DNA of 49,411 nucleotides from an uncultured Bacilli bacterium (GTDB lineage: Bacteria; Bacillota_I; Bacilli_A; RF39; UBA660): positions 1-49,411 of the forward strand of contig CALVQE010000004.1 of the NCBI GenBank assembly GCA_944355355.1, read 5' to 3'. The position numbers were made by a program, and so were the translations under genes. The notes below the pieces were generated by a model. The model was not told the origin of the DNA. It made no database searches and saw only the letters and a program-made list of their open reading frames with translations. Numbering within the stretch: position 1 is the first letter of the stretch; each line of letters begins with the position of its first letter. This document shows positions 35,721 through 42,855 of this stretch, piece by piece.

Positions 35721-37265
35721 ATGAACAATTGGAGCTTTTCAAGTATTTTTAAGAAAGAAACGAAATTAGCTAGTTATATTATTATTTGTCTTACTTTAGT
35801 TGTTATAGGTATTTCTTATGCTTTGTTTTTTAAAGTAGGAAGTAATAGTGAGAATCAAGAGGTTGTGGCTGGAACGTTTACGTTTACGTATGAACAAGGA
35901 ACTGAGATTACTAATACGGGTAATACTTCTTGTTTTTTACCAATGAATGCCGATGAAGCAGGATTGGTATCTAGTGATTGTGATTATGTATTTAGTGTTA
36001 AAAATACGGGTTCTTTAAAAGCAAGTTATACGTTAAGATTGGTTAGTCAAGATGTCAATACCATGGAAGCAAGTAAGTTAAAAGTCATGTTAAAAAGAGA
36101 AAACAATGGGAATTTAGAGACCGTAGAAGGATATCCAAAAGCGATATCGGAGTTAAGTGATGGTTATTTGCTTGAAGCTGAGATTGAACCAAATCAAATT
36201 GTTGTTTATCATATTCAAATTTATGTCGATGAAGCAAGTTATGTTTCAGGAGATGAAGGAAAGACAGTTGCTTATAAAATAGAAGGACATGGAGTAGTTG
36301 ATGATGATCAACCTCTTAGCACTGAAACAATAGTAGATAAGATTATTGAAGATGTAGACACAACTGGTGCTTGTCCAGTAGTGAGTGAAGATGGAACAGT
36401 GCAAGTAACAAGTGCTGAAAGTACAAATGGCTACTTATGCAGTGCACCAGATGATTATGGCACCTCTTATTATTACCGTGGTAATGTTACAAATAACTAT
36501 GTTAAGTTTGGCGATTATTACTGGAGAATTATCCGTATTAATGGGGATGGTTCTATAAGAATCATCTATGATGGGACAAGTGCTCATGCCAATGGCGAAT
36601 CAAGTACCGATAGACAAATTGGTGAAAGTGCTTATAATTCATCTTCTAATGATAATGCGTATGTCGGCTATATGTATGGAACACCAGGATCAACTACTTA
36701 TGATGCTACCCATGCTAATACTAATGATAGTACCATTAAAGCGTATTTAGATAATTGGTATAAAACAAATATTGAAGATAAAGGCTTATCAAGTTATATC
36801 AGCGATACCTTATTTTGTAATGATCGTTCGTTTGATTCATCCAATAGTGGGACAGGTACCGGGGCAAGTAATACTCAATATCGATGGTATAGTTCTAGTA
36901 ATGGAATACGACTTACATGTCCAAATCAAAATGATCGGTTTACAGTAGATGATGAAGTAACAGGCAATGGAGATTTAACGTATCCAATCGGACTTGTTAA
37001 TGCTGATGAAGTTTATTTAGCAGGAGGACATAGTGCGACTAATCATGGTTATTATTTATATACAGGCAACTATTACTGGACCATGTCGCCTGTTTACTTC
37101 AATAATGGCTATGCACGCGTGCGTTTCGTCACTTCTGATGGTAGTGGCCACCGCTATGTCACTGTGTATACCTTGAACGGTGTGCGGCCCACTCTCAATC
37201 TGATACCTGATAGCCTGAAAGTGGGCTCAGGGACGGCTGATGATCCGTATCGGATGACGGAATAG
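35721..37265 (+). CDS. SipW-type exported surface protein with C-terminal DUF6273-like domain
   Basis: 514 residues from ATG 35721, with GGGTGAT upstream. A basic N-terminus and hydrophobic helix ending GISYALFF (about 18-42), of the SipW-processed class, then a camelysin/TasA-like beta domain (VAGTFTFTYEQG, CDYVFSVKNTGSLKASYTLRL) to about 200. From about 240 comes a C-terminal domain with YYWRIIRINGDGSIRIIYDG, repeated small-residue loops, YYWTMSP and GVRPTLNL, the DUF6273-type pattern seen in many gut Firmicute surface proteins. The last ~60 codons differ sharply in base composition from the rest. It directly follows the Tad genes. No sortase signal; attachment would be by the N-terminal helix or by assembly. 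Confidence 0.8.
   Translation: MNNWSFSSIFKKETKLASYIIICLTLVVIGISYALFFKVGSNSENQEVVAGTFTFTYEQGTEITNTGNTSCFLPMNADEAGLVSSDCDYVFSVKNTGSLKASYTLRLVSQDVNTMEASKLKVMLKRENNGNLETVEGYPKAISELSDGYLLEAEIEPNQIVVYHIQIYVDEASYVSGDEGKTVAYKIEGHGVVDDDQPLSTETIVDKIIEDVDTTGACPVVSEDGTVQVTSAESTNGYLCSAPDDYGTSYYYRGNVTNNYVKFGDYYWRIIRINGDGSIRIIYDGTSAHANGESSTDRQIGESAYNSSSNDNAYVGYMYGTPGSTTYDATHANTNDSTIKAYLDNWYKTNIEDKGLSSYISDTLFCNDRSFDSSNSGTGTGASNTQYRWYSSSNGIRLTCPNQNDRFTVDDEVTGNGDLTYPIGLVNADEVYLAGGHSATNHGYYLYTGNYYWTMSPVYFNNGYARVRFVTSDGSGHRYVTVYTLNGVRPTLNLIPDSLKVGSGTADDPYRMTE
37075..37262 (+). other. GC-rich 3' cassette, candidate hypervariable region
   Basis: Hand count: 95 of 180 bases are G or C from 37081 to 37260 (53%), against 42 of 120 in 36901-36960 and 36961-37020 (35%). 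Codons switch to C/G endings (GTC, TTC, GGC, CGC, CTC). It starts at TACTGGACC(A/T)TGTC, shared with the 42585 cassette, and ends near the stop. A CCTGA/TCAGG inverted repeat lies close to its end. Confidence 0.6.
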
Positions 37266-37281
37266 AAGTAGGTGAATGTTA

Positions 37282-37800
37282 ATGAAAAAAACTTATATTG
37301 TGATTGCGGCTAGTGTAATGCTTTTGTTTTGTTTGGCTTATGCTGGTTCTTATGCGTATTTTTCTTCTGAGGCATTGCATGGTGGTAATTTTAAAGGGAA
37401 TATGGAGTCTGGTAAGGTTGAGGATGTTGTGATTTCTGATGGGGCTCATGTTACTAGTAGGACGATGATTCCTGGTGATGAGGTTCGGACGGTGTTTACG
37501 ATTACAAATCCTAATGATGTCATGGTTTGTCTTAGTTTGAAATGGACTGGTGTTATAAATACTTTTGTTAATAAGGATGATTTGGTTATTGAGTTAAGGG
37601 ATCAGAATAATGTTGTTGTTGGAAGTGGTACTTTTCCAGAAGGTGATGGAGAAGTTCTTGCTACTTCTTTACATGTTTTGGCTAACTCAACAAATACTTA
37701 TACTTTAACGATTACTTATCAGAATATGGATGAAAATCAGGTTGGTGATATTGGAGCTAGTTTTGAAGGAATTATTGAAGGTGAGTTAGGTTCATGTTAA
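37282..37800 (+). CDS. small camelysin/TasA-like secreted protein
   Basis: 172 residues from ATG 37282, 7 bases after GTAGGTGA; an ATG at 37276 is too close to that site. N-terminus MKKTYIVIAASVMLLFCLAYAGSYAYFSS: a SipW-type signal peptide ending in the A-G-SYAYFSS form. The body is a beta-sandwich-like domain (GNMESGKVEDVVISDG, TVFTITNPNDVMVCLSLKW, NTYTLTITYQNMD), like camelysin and TasA matrix-fibre proteins. These are released and can form fibres. It is co-directional with the preceding surface gene (17 bp) and overlaps the next, so it probably belongs to the same secreted set. Confidence 0.75.
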   Translation: MKKTYIVIAASVMLLFCLAYAGSYAYFSSEALHGGNFKGNMESGKVEDVVISDGAHVTSRTMIPGDEVRTVFTITNPNDVMVCLSLKWTGVINTFVNKDDLVIELRDQNNVVVGSGTFPEGDGEVLATSLHVLANSTNTYTLTITYQNMDENQVGDIGASFEGIIEGELGSC

Positions 37801-38405
37801 ATAAGAAGGGGATTACTTTAATTGAGATTATTGTGAGTATTGGTCTTATTTCGATTGTAATGATTTATTTGTTTAATTTGCTTGTTGATATGCAGTATGA
37901 GGAGGATCATGCTTCTTATGCTAAGGATAATGCGGTGAATCGCGCAACGATTATTCGGATTGTTCAGGATGATTTTATGGAGTATGGTCTTCAGGCTGTT
38001 AATCAATATACGGATGATAGTATTTCTTTTACGTTTGATGATGGAAGTATGAGAACGATGAATATTACGGCAAATTCAATTAGTTATAATGGTGAAACAT
38101 GGCTTTTAGATACAGACAATGATGAGGAAGTTTATGATGTTGATCATATTGAAATTTCGACTATTCCTTCTAATACATGTTCTTATATTATGAATGTTGA
38201 TACTGATGGTGATGGTAATTGTAATTATAATTGTGATATGAATGGGAATAATATTTTGGATTCTGATGAGATGAGTACACAGAGTGATTCTTATCGGGCA
38301 TGTTCGGATTATACTTATTTTCATGTGACTATTCCGGTTGTGACTGGTAGTATTGATAATGTTATTGATGATTTGGAATTCTTCTATATTGGAAGGAAGG
38401 GATAG
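37794..38405 (+). CDS. prepilin-like protein with an EF-hand-like loop
   Basis: 203 residues. The N-terminus LNKKGITLIEIIVSIGLISIVMIYLFNLL is a type IV prepilin-type (class IVa/pseudopilin) motif: G, then ITLIE with Glu at +5, and a hydrophobic helix. In the outer domain, residues ~140-165 have DTDGDGNC and then DMNGNNILDSDE, a 12-residue loop matching the EF-hand consensus (D1, N3, N5, D9, E12), so calcium binding is likely. Several Cys could form disulfides. Similar in role to ComG/PilE minor pilins; its processing enzyme is not in the window. It overlaps the camelysin-like gene by 7 bp. Confidence 0.72.
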   Translation: MLNKKGITLIEIIVSIGLISIVMIYLFNLLVDMQYEEDHASYAKDNAVNRATIIRIVQDDFMEYGLQAVNQYTDDSISFTFDDGSMRTMNITANSISYNGETWLLDTDNDEEVYDVDHIEISTIPSNTCSYIMNVDTDGDGNCNYNCDMNGNNILDSDEMSTQSDSYRACSDYTYFHVTIPVVTGSIDNVIDDLEFFYIGRKG

Positions 38406-38407
38406 AG

Positions 38408-38956
38408 TTGTTGAAGGGTAAGAATGGTTTTGTTTTTATTGAGACGATTGTAGTGACTTGTTTTTTAATTGTTTCATTGATGCTTCTTTATTCTTTGTTT
38501 GTTACATCCAATAATAATGAGCTACGAAGATTGCGCTATGATGATACGCCTAAGATTTATGATGCTTTTTATCTTTATCAATATTTGGAGAGTTATCATC
38601 TTGATAGTTTAATTCAAAATTTAGAGAATGGAACGAAGTATGAAATTATTTATCCTGGAAGGTCAGATATTTTTGGTAATGATACTTTAAAGGAGAGCAT
38701 TTTTTTTGAAAGTTTATGGGCTGAATTGAATATTCAAAGAATTTATTTGATTCCTGGTGATGTTAGTACAATTTTAGAATGTTCTAGTGAGTATGCGACT
38801 ATTTGTTCTAATACGAATTTGGTTAATTATTTAAATACATTAGATGATGGGGAAGACTATTATTTTATTGTTGAGTTTGCTAATGCTCGGGATGGTAGTG
38901 GTTGTACGAACGAGGATTGTGTATATTCTTATGCCTATTTTGAAGTTAGTCGTTAG
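38408..38956 (+). CDS. second prepilin-like protein
   Basis: 182 residues from TTG 38408 (or TTG 38411), after GGAAGGGAT. The N-terminus KGKNGFVFIETIVVTCFLIVSLMLLYSLF has the G-F-x-x-IE prepilin motif with Glu near +5 and one membrane helix. The outer part has two Cys pairs (CSSEYATIC, CTNEDC), plausible disulfides. No other family is recognised. It follows the preceding prepilin gene by 2 bp and ends the surface operon at the 38967 hairpin. Confidence 0.65.
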   Translation: MLKGKNGFVFIETIVVTCFLIVSLMLLYSLFVTSNNNELRRLRYDDTPKIYDAFYLYQYLESYHLDSLIQNLENGTKYEIIYPGRSDIFGNDTLKESIFFESLWAELNIQRIYLIPGDVSTILECSSEYATICSNTNLVNYLNTLDDGEDYYFIVEFANARDGSGCTNEDCVYSYAYFEVSR

Positions 38957-38966
38957 GTAAAATAAA

Positions 38967-39004
38967 GATCACTTGTTGCATAAAATGTAATGGGTGATTT
39001 TTTT
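38967..39004 (+). terminator. terminator of the pilus/surface operon, overlapping the ylbD ribosome site
   Basis: ATCACTT (38968-38974) pairs with GGGTGAT (38992-38998, including G-U pairs), followed by T7 (38998-39004). The 3' arm GGGTGAT is also the ribosome site of ylbD. Confidence 0.65.
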
Positions 39005-39367
39005 ATGGATAAAAAGGAAGCGTTTAAAGGTTTTGCTCGTCTTCATCCTGAGTTGGTTTCTTATATTAAAAGTGGAGAAATGAGTTGGCAAAAGTTTTAT
39101 GAAATTTATGATATTTATGGGGAGGATAATTCAGCATGGCAAAGTTATATTCAAAAGGCTCCAACAGTTAGTTCTCTAACTTCGGCAGATGCTTTGGCTA
39201 ATAAGCTTAAAAGTATTGATATGAATTCGATTCAGGAACATATTAAAACAGCTCAGAAGGCTTTGAATTTAGTTAGTGAACTCACGGGGAAGACGGAGGT
39301 TACTTCACCACTGAGTGCGAGTGTTCCAAAAGTTCCAAGACCTATAAATCAATTTTTTGAGGATTAG
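39005..39367 (+). CDS. ylbD: YlbD-like protein
   Basis: 120 residues from ATG 39005, 6 bases after GGGTGAT. The N-terminal half (FARLHPELVSYIKSGEMSWQKFYEIYDIYGED...W) matches the YlbD family, annotated as spore-coat protein in Bacillus. The rest is low-complexity helical and ends PRPINQFFED. Paired with ylbE 3 bases later, as in B. subtilis, which supports the symbol. The role outside spore formers is unknown, so a coat function should not be assumed here. Confidence 0.78.
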   Translation: MDKKEAFKGFARLHPELVSYIKSGEMSWQKFYEIYDIYGEDNSAWQSYIQKAPTVSSLTSADALANKLKSIDMNSIQEHIKTAQKALNLVSELTGKTEVTSPLSASVPKVPRPINQFFED

Positions 39368-39370
39368 GCT

Positions 39371-39592
39371 ATGCAATTAGGTTTACAAAAAGTGTTGTTA
39401 GATAATCCTAAAATGTATCAGTATTTAAAAGAGAATTCTTATTGGATTAAGCATTTAAATCGTGATCCTAGTTTGTATAAGTCTTTTGAAAGTAAGATGA
39501 AGGCGTTGTACCGTGAAAGGCCTACGGATAAAATTAGTGATATGATTGATCATATTGATTTGATTAGTGGGGTTTTAAATTCCCTAAAATAA
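39371..39592 (+). CDS. ylbE: YlbE-like protein
   Basis: 73 residues. LLDNPKMYQYLKENSYWIKHLNRDP.L is the YlbE signature (HPEVKQFLRENPVWYRxLSRxP in Bacillus). Helical and soluble, with no known function. The start ATG is only 3 bases after the ylbD stop, so the pair is translated together. Confidence 0.8.
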   Translation: MQLGLQKVLLDNPKMYQYLKENSYWIKHLNRDPSLYKSFESKMKALYRERPTDKISDMIDHIDLISGVLNSLK

Positions 39593-39596
39593 GGGT

Positions 39597-39625
39597 TTGA
39601 CAAGCTAATATAAATCTTTTAGAAT
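39597..39625 (+). promoter_or_regulatory. promoter of miaA
   Basis: TTGACA (39597-39602), exactly 17 bp, TAGAAT (39620-39625). Confidence 0.8.
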
Positions 39626-39647
39626 AGGATAAAAGAAGGTGCTTAAG

Positions 39648-40511
39648 ATGATTTTGGCTATTGTTGGGCCTACGGGTGTGGGGAAGACTCGGATGAGTGT
39701 AGAACTTGCTAAGCGTTATAATGGGATTATTATTAATTGTGATGCGATGCAAGTTTATAAAGGTTTAGATATTGGGACGGCTAAGATTAGAGAGGAAGAA
39801 AAGGAAGGTATTTTACATTATCTTTTTGATTTTGTTGATGTTCGTGATAATTATACGGTTTATGATTATCAGAAGGATGTCAGGGCTTTGTTAGATCGTT
39901 TTGCAGATCGTAATATTATTTTTGTGGGAGGAACAGGTTTGTATTTGCGGGCTGCTTTGTATGATTATCGGTTTAATGAAGAGGATGAGAAGGTTGTGGA
40001 TGAAAGTTTAAGTAATGATGAATTATATCAATTGTGTTTGCAAAAAGATCCAAATTGTTCTATTCACAAAAATAATCGAAAAAGGATGATTCGTTTTTTA
40101 AAAAGAGGCTTGGAACCTCCTGTAAATCCCGTTTTGCTTTATCCTACTATTTTTATAGGTCTTACTACAGATCGTGATCATCTTTATCAAATTATTAATC
40201 AAAGAGTTGATAAGATGATTGCCGAAGGACTTATCGAAGAAGCGAAAAGTTTTTTTGTTCAAAAGATTTATAGTAAGGCTTTGATGACTGGTATTGGTTA
40301 TAAAGAGTTGTATAGTTATTTTGAAGGAAAATGTTCTTTGGAGGAAAGTATTGATTTGATTAAGAAAAATTCCCGTCATTATGCTAAAAGACAGTATACT
40401 TTTTTTCGGCATCAATTACCGGTTCAGTGGTTTGAGGTAAATTATGATCATTTTGAAAAAACAGTCGCGGAAGTAGATCAATTTATTATAAAGACTAATA
40501 ATAAATTTTAA
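39648..40511 (+). CDS. miaA: tRNA dimethylallyltransferase MiaA
   Basis: 287 residues from ATG 39648, after AGAAGGTG. P-loop GPTGVGKT (about residues 7-14), the catalytic-site CDAMQVYKGLDIGTAK (D-S/A-MQVY), FVGGTGLYLRA, and the C-terminal GIGYKEL and RHYAKRQYTFFRHQ segments of the family. It transfers a dimethylallyl group to A37 of tRNAs reading UNN codons. The length matches bacterial MiaA. Confidence 0.95.
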   Translation: MILAIVGPTGVGKTRMSVELAKRYNGIIINCDAMQVYKGLDIGTAKIREEEKEGILHYLFDFVDVRDNYTVYDYQKDVRALLDRFADRNIIFVGGTGLYLRAALYDYRFNEEDEKVVDESLSNDELYQLCLQKDPNCSIHKNNRKRMIRFLKRGLEPPVNPVLLYPTIFIGLTTDRDHLYQIINQRVDKMIAEGLIEEAKSFFVQKIYSKALMTGIGYKELYSYFEGKCSLEESIDLIKKNSRHYAKRQYTFFRHQLPVQWFEVNYDHFEKTVAEVDQFIIKTNNKF

Positions 40512-40530
40512 GATAAGTCCATAGTTTTTA

Positions 40531-40648
40531 TGTGAAAAATAAACTGAAATAGAAATGGCTAAGAAAAATATAAGAGCTAAATAAAATTATAATGTATAAA
40601 GGCTTATCTGAGGAAGAAGTTAAAGGCTTAAAATAGACATTTTTCACA
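40531..40648. repeat. 118-bp segment bounded by a perfect 10-bp inverted repeat
   Basis: TGTGAAAAAT (40531-40540) and ATTTTTCACA (40639-40648). Inside is a 14-codon frame MYKGLSEEEVKGLK without a ribosome site. It could be a miniature mobile element or remnant; no target duplication or transposase was seen. Confidence 0.3.
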
Positions 40649-40677
40649 CTTATTATGCGGTGTCAAGAAAATGTAAA

Positions 40678-40709
40678 TTGACAACGGGGGGGGGGTATTC
40701 ATGTATAAT
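40678..40709 (+). promoter_or_regulatory. promoter with a G10 tract in the spacer
   Basis: TTGACA (40678-40683) and TATAAT (40704-40709) are both perfect but 20 bp apart. Ten consecutive G (40686-40695) fill half of the spacer. Loss of three G would give the optimal 17 bp. Confidence 0.85.
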
Positions 40710-40738
40710 CATCTTAGGAAACTGTGGTGATTTTTTAT

Positions 40739-42790
40739 ATGAAAGATATGGTTAATAATCAAAAGCGAAAGAAGGTTTTGCTTTTTATAGGAATTTTAAT
40801 TATGCTATGTGGAGTTATTGGTATAAGTTATGCTTATTGGATGCTTACCTATATGCAAGAAGGTTTAAATCGAGTAGCTAGTGGATGCTTTAGTTTAAGT
40901 TTGACGAATGAAAAGAACAGCATTAATTTGCAGAATGCCTATCCGATTTTGGATGAAGAAGGAAAGGCTTTAACTCCTTATTCCTTTACGATTACTAATA
41001 CTTGTGATTTGTTTGCAAGTTATACGGTTAATTTAGAGATGCTTGAGAATAGTACATTGGATAGCAAGTATATTCGGGTTATGTTAAATAATGAAGCTAT
41101 TCAAAATTTAAATGAATATGAAAGTACTACAACGACTATTTCTGGATCAGTAGGTTCTAAAGTGCTCGCGAAAGGCTCTTTAGGAAGTGGAGACTCTGCA
41201 GATTATACGTTAAGGTTATGGATGGATGAAGATATTACAATTGAAGATACAGATGCGATGAATAAGTTGTTTAGTTCAAAGGTTGTAATTGTGGCTAGTG
41301 TAAGTAATTATAGTCCTGTTGATCAAGGGTACACGACTTTAGCTGATGCTATTTTAGCAAATGAGTATCAATCTACACCAGAAATTGCTAAGCAAAAGAT
41401 TAGTGAAAAGCAAGCGGTGGATTTTACTAAGACTGCGCCAATTATTGATTGGCAAGAAAATCATACAGGGACCACTTCATCTCCTACAGCAACTATGCCA
41501 CATCCAGATTTAGTAGGTACGGGTGGCATAGCAGCTAATTTAACAGCCGAAAATATTTTGGTTAGAGTTGGCACAGAATATGAATTTGATTCGACAACAG
41601 GAAAATATACGTTTACAGAATATCAAAATGTCGACCCAACTACCTTAACTTATGGTGGTGAGGAAAAGTATTATTATTGTAGTTCAGGATTTAATACAAG
41701 TTCATCTGATTTAATCTCAATTTATCAAAATTATGAGAATTGTACAAGAATTTATAAATTAACTGGGGCAACAGCGAGCGATAGTAGTCAAACTGGTCCT
41801 GGAGGGGCATCAATTAAAACAAGGGTTTATCGTATGACTGGGTACGCTTATACTCAAACAGAGTTTGAAAGTGATAAATCTGACAAAGGATTATATGCGA
41901 TAGAAGACGCTGATGGAACAAGTTATTACTACCGTGGAAGTATATCTAATAACTATGTTTATTTTGCTGGGTATTATTGGCGAATTATTCGTATAAATGG
42001 TGATGGAAGTGTAAGACTTTTATATGCTGGAGATACAGCTGATGCAACAGGGAATAATTTAAATATGAAATTAACCGATAGTAGTTTAGGGTATACGAAT
42101 CAATCAACAATTGCCTTTAATACCGTTCGATCAGATCCTGCCTATGTAGGTTATATGTATGGTAGTACTTTGGGAAGTTCGTATGAACAAACAAATGCAA
42201 ATGAAAATGATTCTACTATTAAAAAGTATTTAGATAGTTGGTATAAACAAAATATATTAGATAAAGGATATGCAGATTATATAGCTGATTCAGGATTTTG
42301 CAATGATCGAAGTTTATCTACACAGGTTAATAACGGAGATGGGGTTAGTACTAGCGGGAGAAGTACTTATTATGGAGGATATCAAAGATTTTTTAGTACT
42401 AAAACACCAAGTTTAGTATGTCCTAATGAGGGTAATAACTTATTTACGACTTCATCAAGTGACATAGGTAATCAGAAATTAACTTATCCAATTGGACTTA
42501 TTACTGTTGATGAATTAATGTTATCTGGATATGCCAATGGCTATTTAAATAAATCGGCTTATACTTATTCTTCATCGACTTACTGGACCTTGTCTCCGAG
42601 TAATTTCGATGTCGGTAATGCGTCGGCGCGTGAGCTTGTTCTCCGTTCGGAGGGCTATGTGACTCAGTGGTACAATGTGACGGAGAGCTGGATTGGTGTT
42701 CGCGCGGTGATCAATCTGAAGTCTGACACTCAGATCAGTGGGGGAATTGGAACCTCTAATGATCCGTATGTTGTAAGTGATGTTCTGTAA
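40739..42790 (+). CDS. large SipW-type surface protein with C-terminal DUF6273-like domain
   Basis: 683 residues from ATG 40739, 8 bases after GTGGTGAT. N-terminal basic stretch and hydrophobic helix ending GISYAYW (about 12-38), then a beta domain (CFSLSLTNEKNSINLQNAYPI, FTITNTCDLFASYTVNLE) nearly parallel to the 28936 protein. A ~170-residue linker/Ser-Thr-rich zone follows, then from about 395 a domain with SYYYRGSISNNYVYFAGYYWRIIRINGDGSVRLLY, YWTLSP and IGVRAVINLKS, resembling the C-terminus of the 35721 protein. The last ~65 codons show the GC-rich shift. It has no sortase motif. Expression probably depends on the G-tract promoter. Confidence 0.8.
   Translation: MKDMVNNQKRKKVLLFIGILIMLCGVIGISYAYWMLTYMQEGLNRVASGCFSLSLTNEKNSINLQNAYPILDEEGKALTPYSFTITNTCDLFASYTVNLEMLENSTLDSKYIRVMLNNEAIQNLNEYESTTTTISGSVGSKVLAKGSLGSGDSADYTLRLWMDEDITIEDTDAMNKLFSSKVVIVASVSNYSPVDQGYTTLADAILANEYQSTPEIAKQKISEKQAVDFTKTAPIIDWQENHTGTTSSPTATMPHPDLVGTGGIAANLTAENILVRVGTEYEFDSTTGKYTFTEYQNVDPTTLTYGGEEKYYYCSSGFNTSSSDLISIYQNYENCTRIYKLTGATASDSSQTGPGGASIKTRVYRMTGYAYTQTEFESDKSDKGLYAIEDADGTSYYYRGSISNNYVYFAGYYWRIIRINGDGSVRLLYAGDTADATGNNLNMKLTDSSLGYTNQSTIAFNTVRSDPAYVGYMYGSTLGSSYEQTNANENDSTIKKYLDSWYKQNILDKGYADYIADSGFCNDRSLSTQVNNGDGVSTSGRSTYYGGYQRFFSTKTPSLVCPNEGNNLFTTSSSDIGNQKLTYPIGLITVDELMLSGYANGYLNKSAYTYSSSTYWTLSPSNFDVGNASARELVLRSEGYVTQWYNVTESWIGVRAVINLKSDTQISGGIGTSNDPYVVSDVL
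42585..42745 (+). other. GC-rich 3' cassette, candidate hypervariable region
   Basis: Hand count: 63 of 120 bases G or C from 42601 to 42720 (52-53%) against 19 of 60 in 42481-42540 (32%). It begins after TACTGGACCTTGTC, as in the 37075 cassette. An inverted repeat ATCTGA/TCAGAT sits near its end (about 42714-42735). Its codons differ from the other cassette mostly where AAT/AAC could be the parent (AAT versus GAT, TAT, GTC, TCG). Confidence 0.6.
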
Positions 42791-42855
42791 AGTTTCTAAA
42801 AATTTCCTGTATTTAAAAAAGGGAATGTAGTACAATAAAAGAGGAGGATGGAGGA

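Noticed and set aside
30904-42790. reverse transcriptase or template repeat of a diversity-generating retroelement inside the window
   Set aside because: All ORFs were inspected; none has reverse-transcriptase motifs, and no third copy of the GC-rich cassette was seen. If it exists it is elsewhere in the genome.
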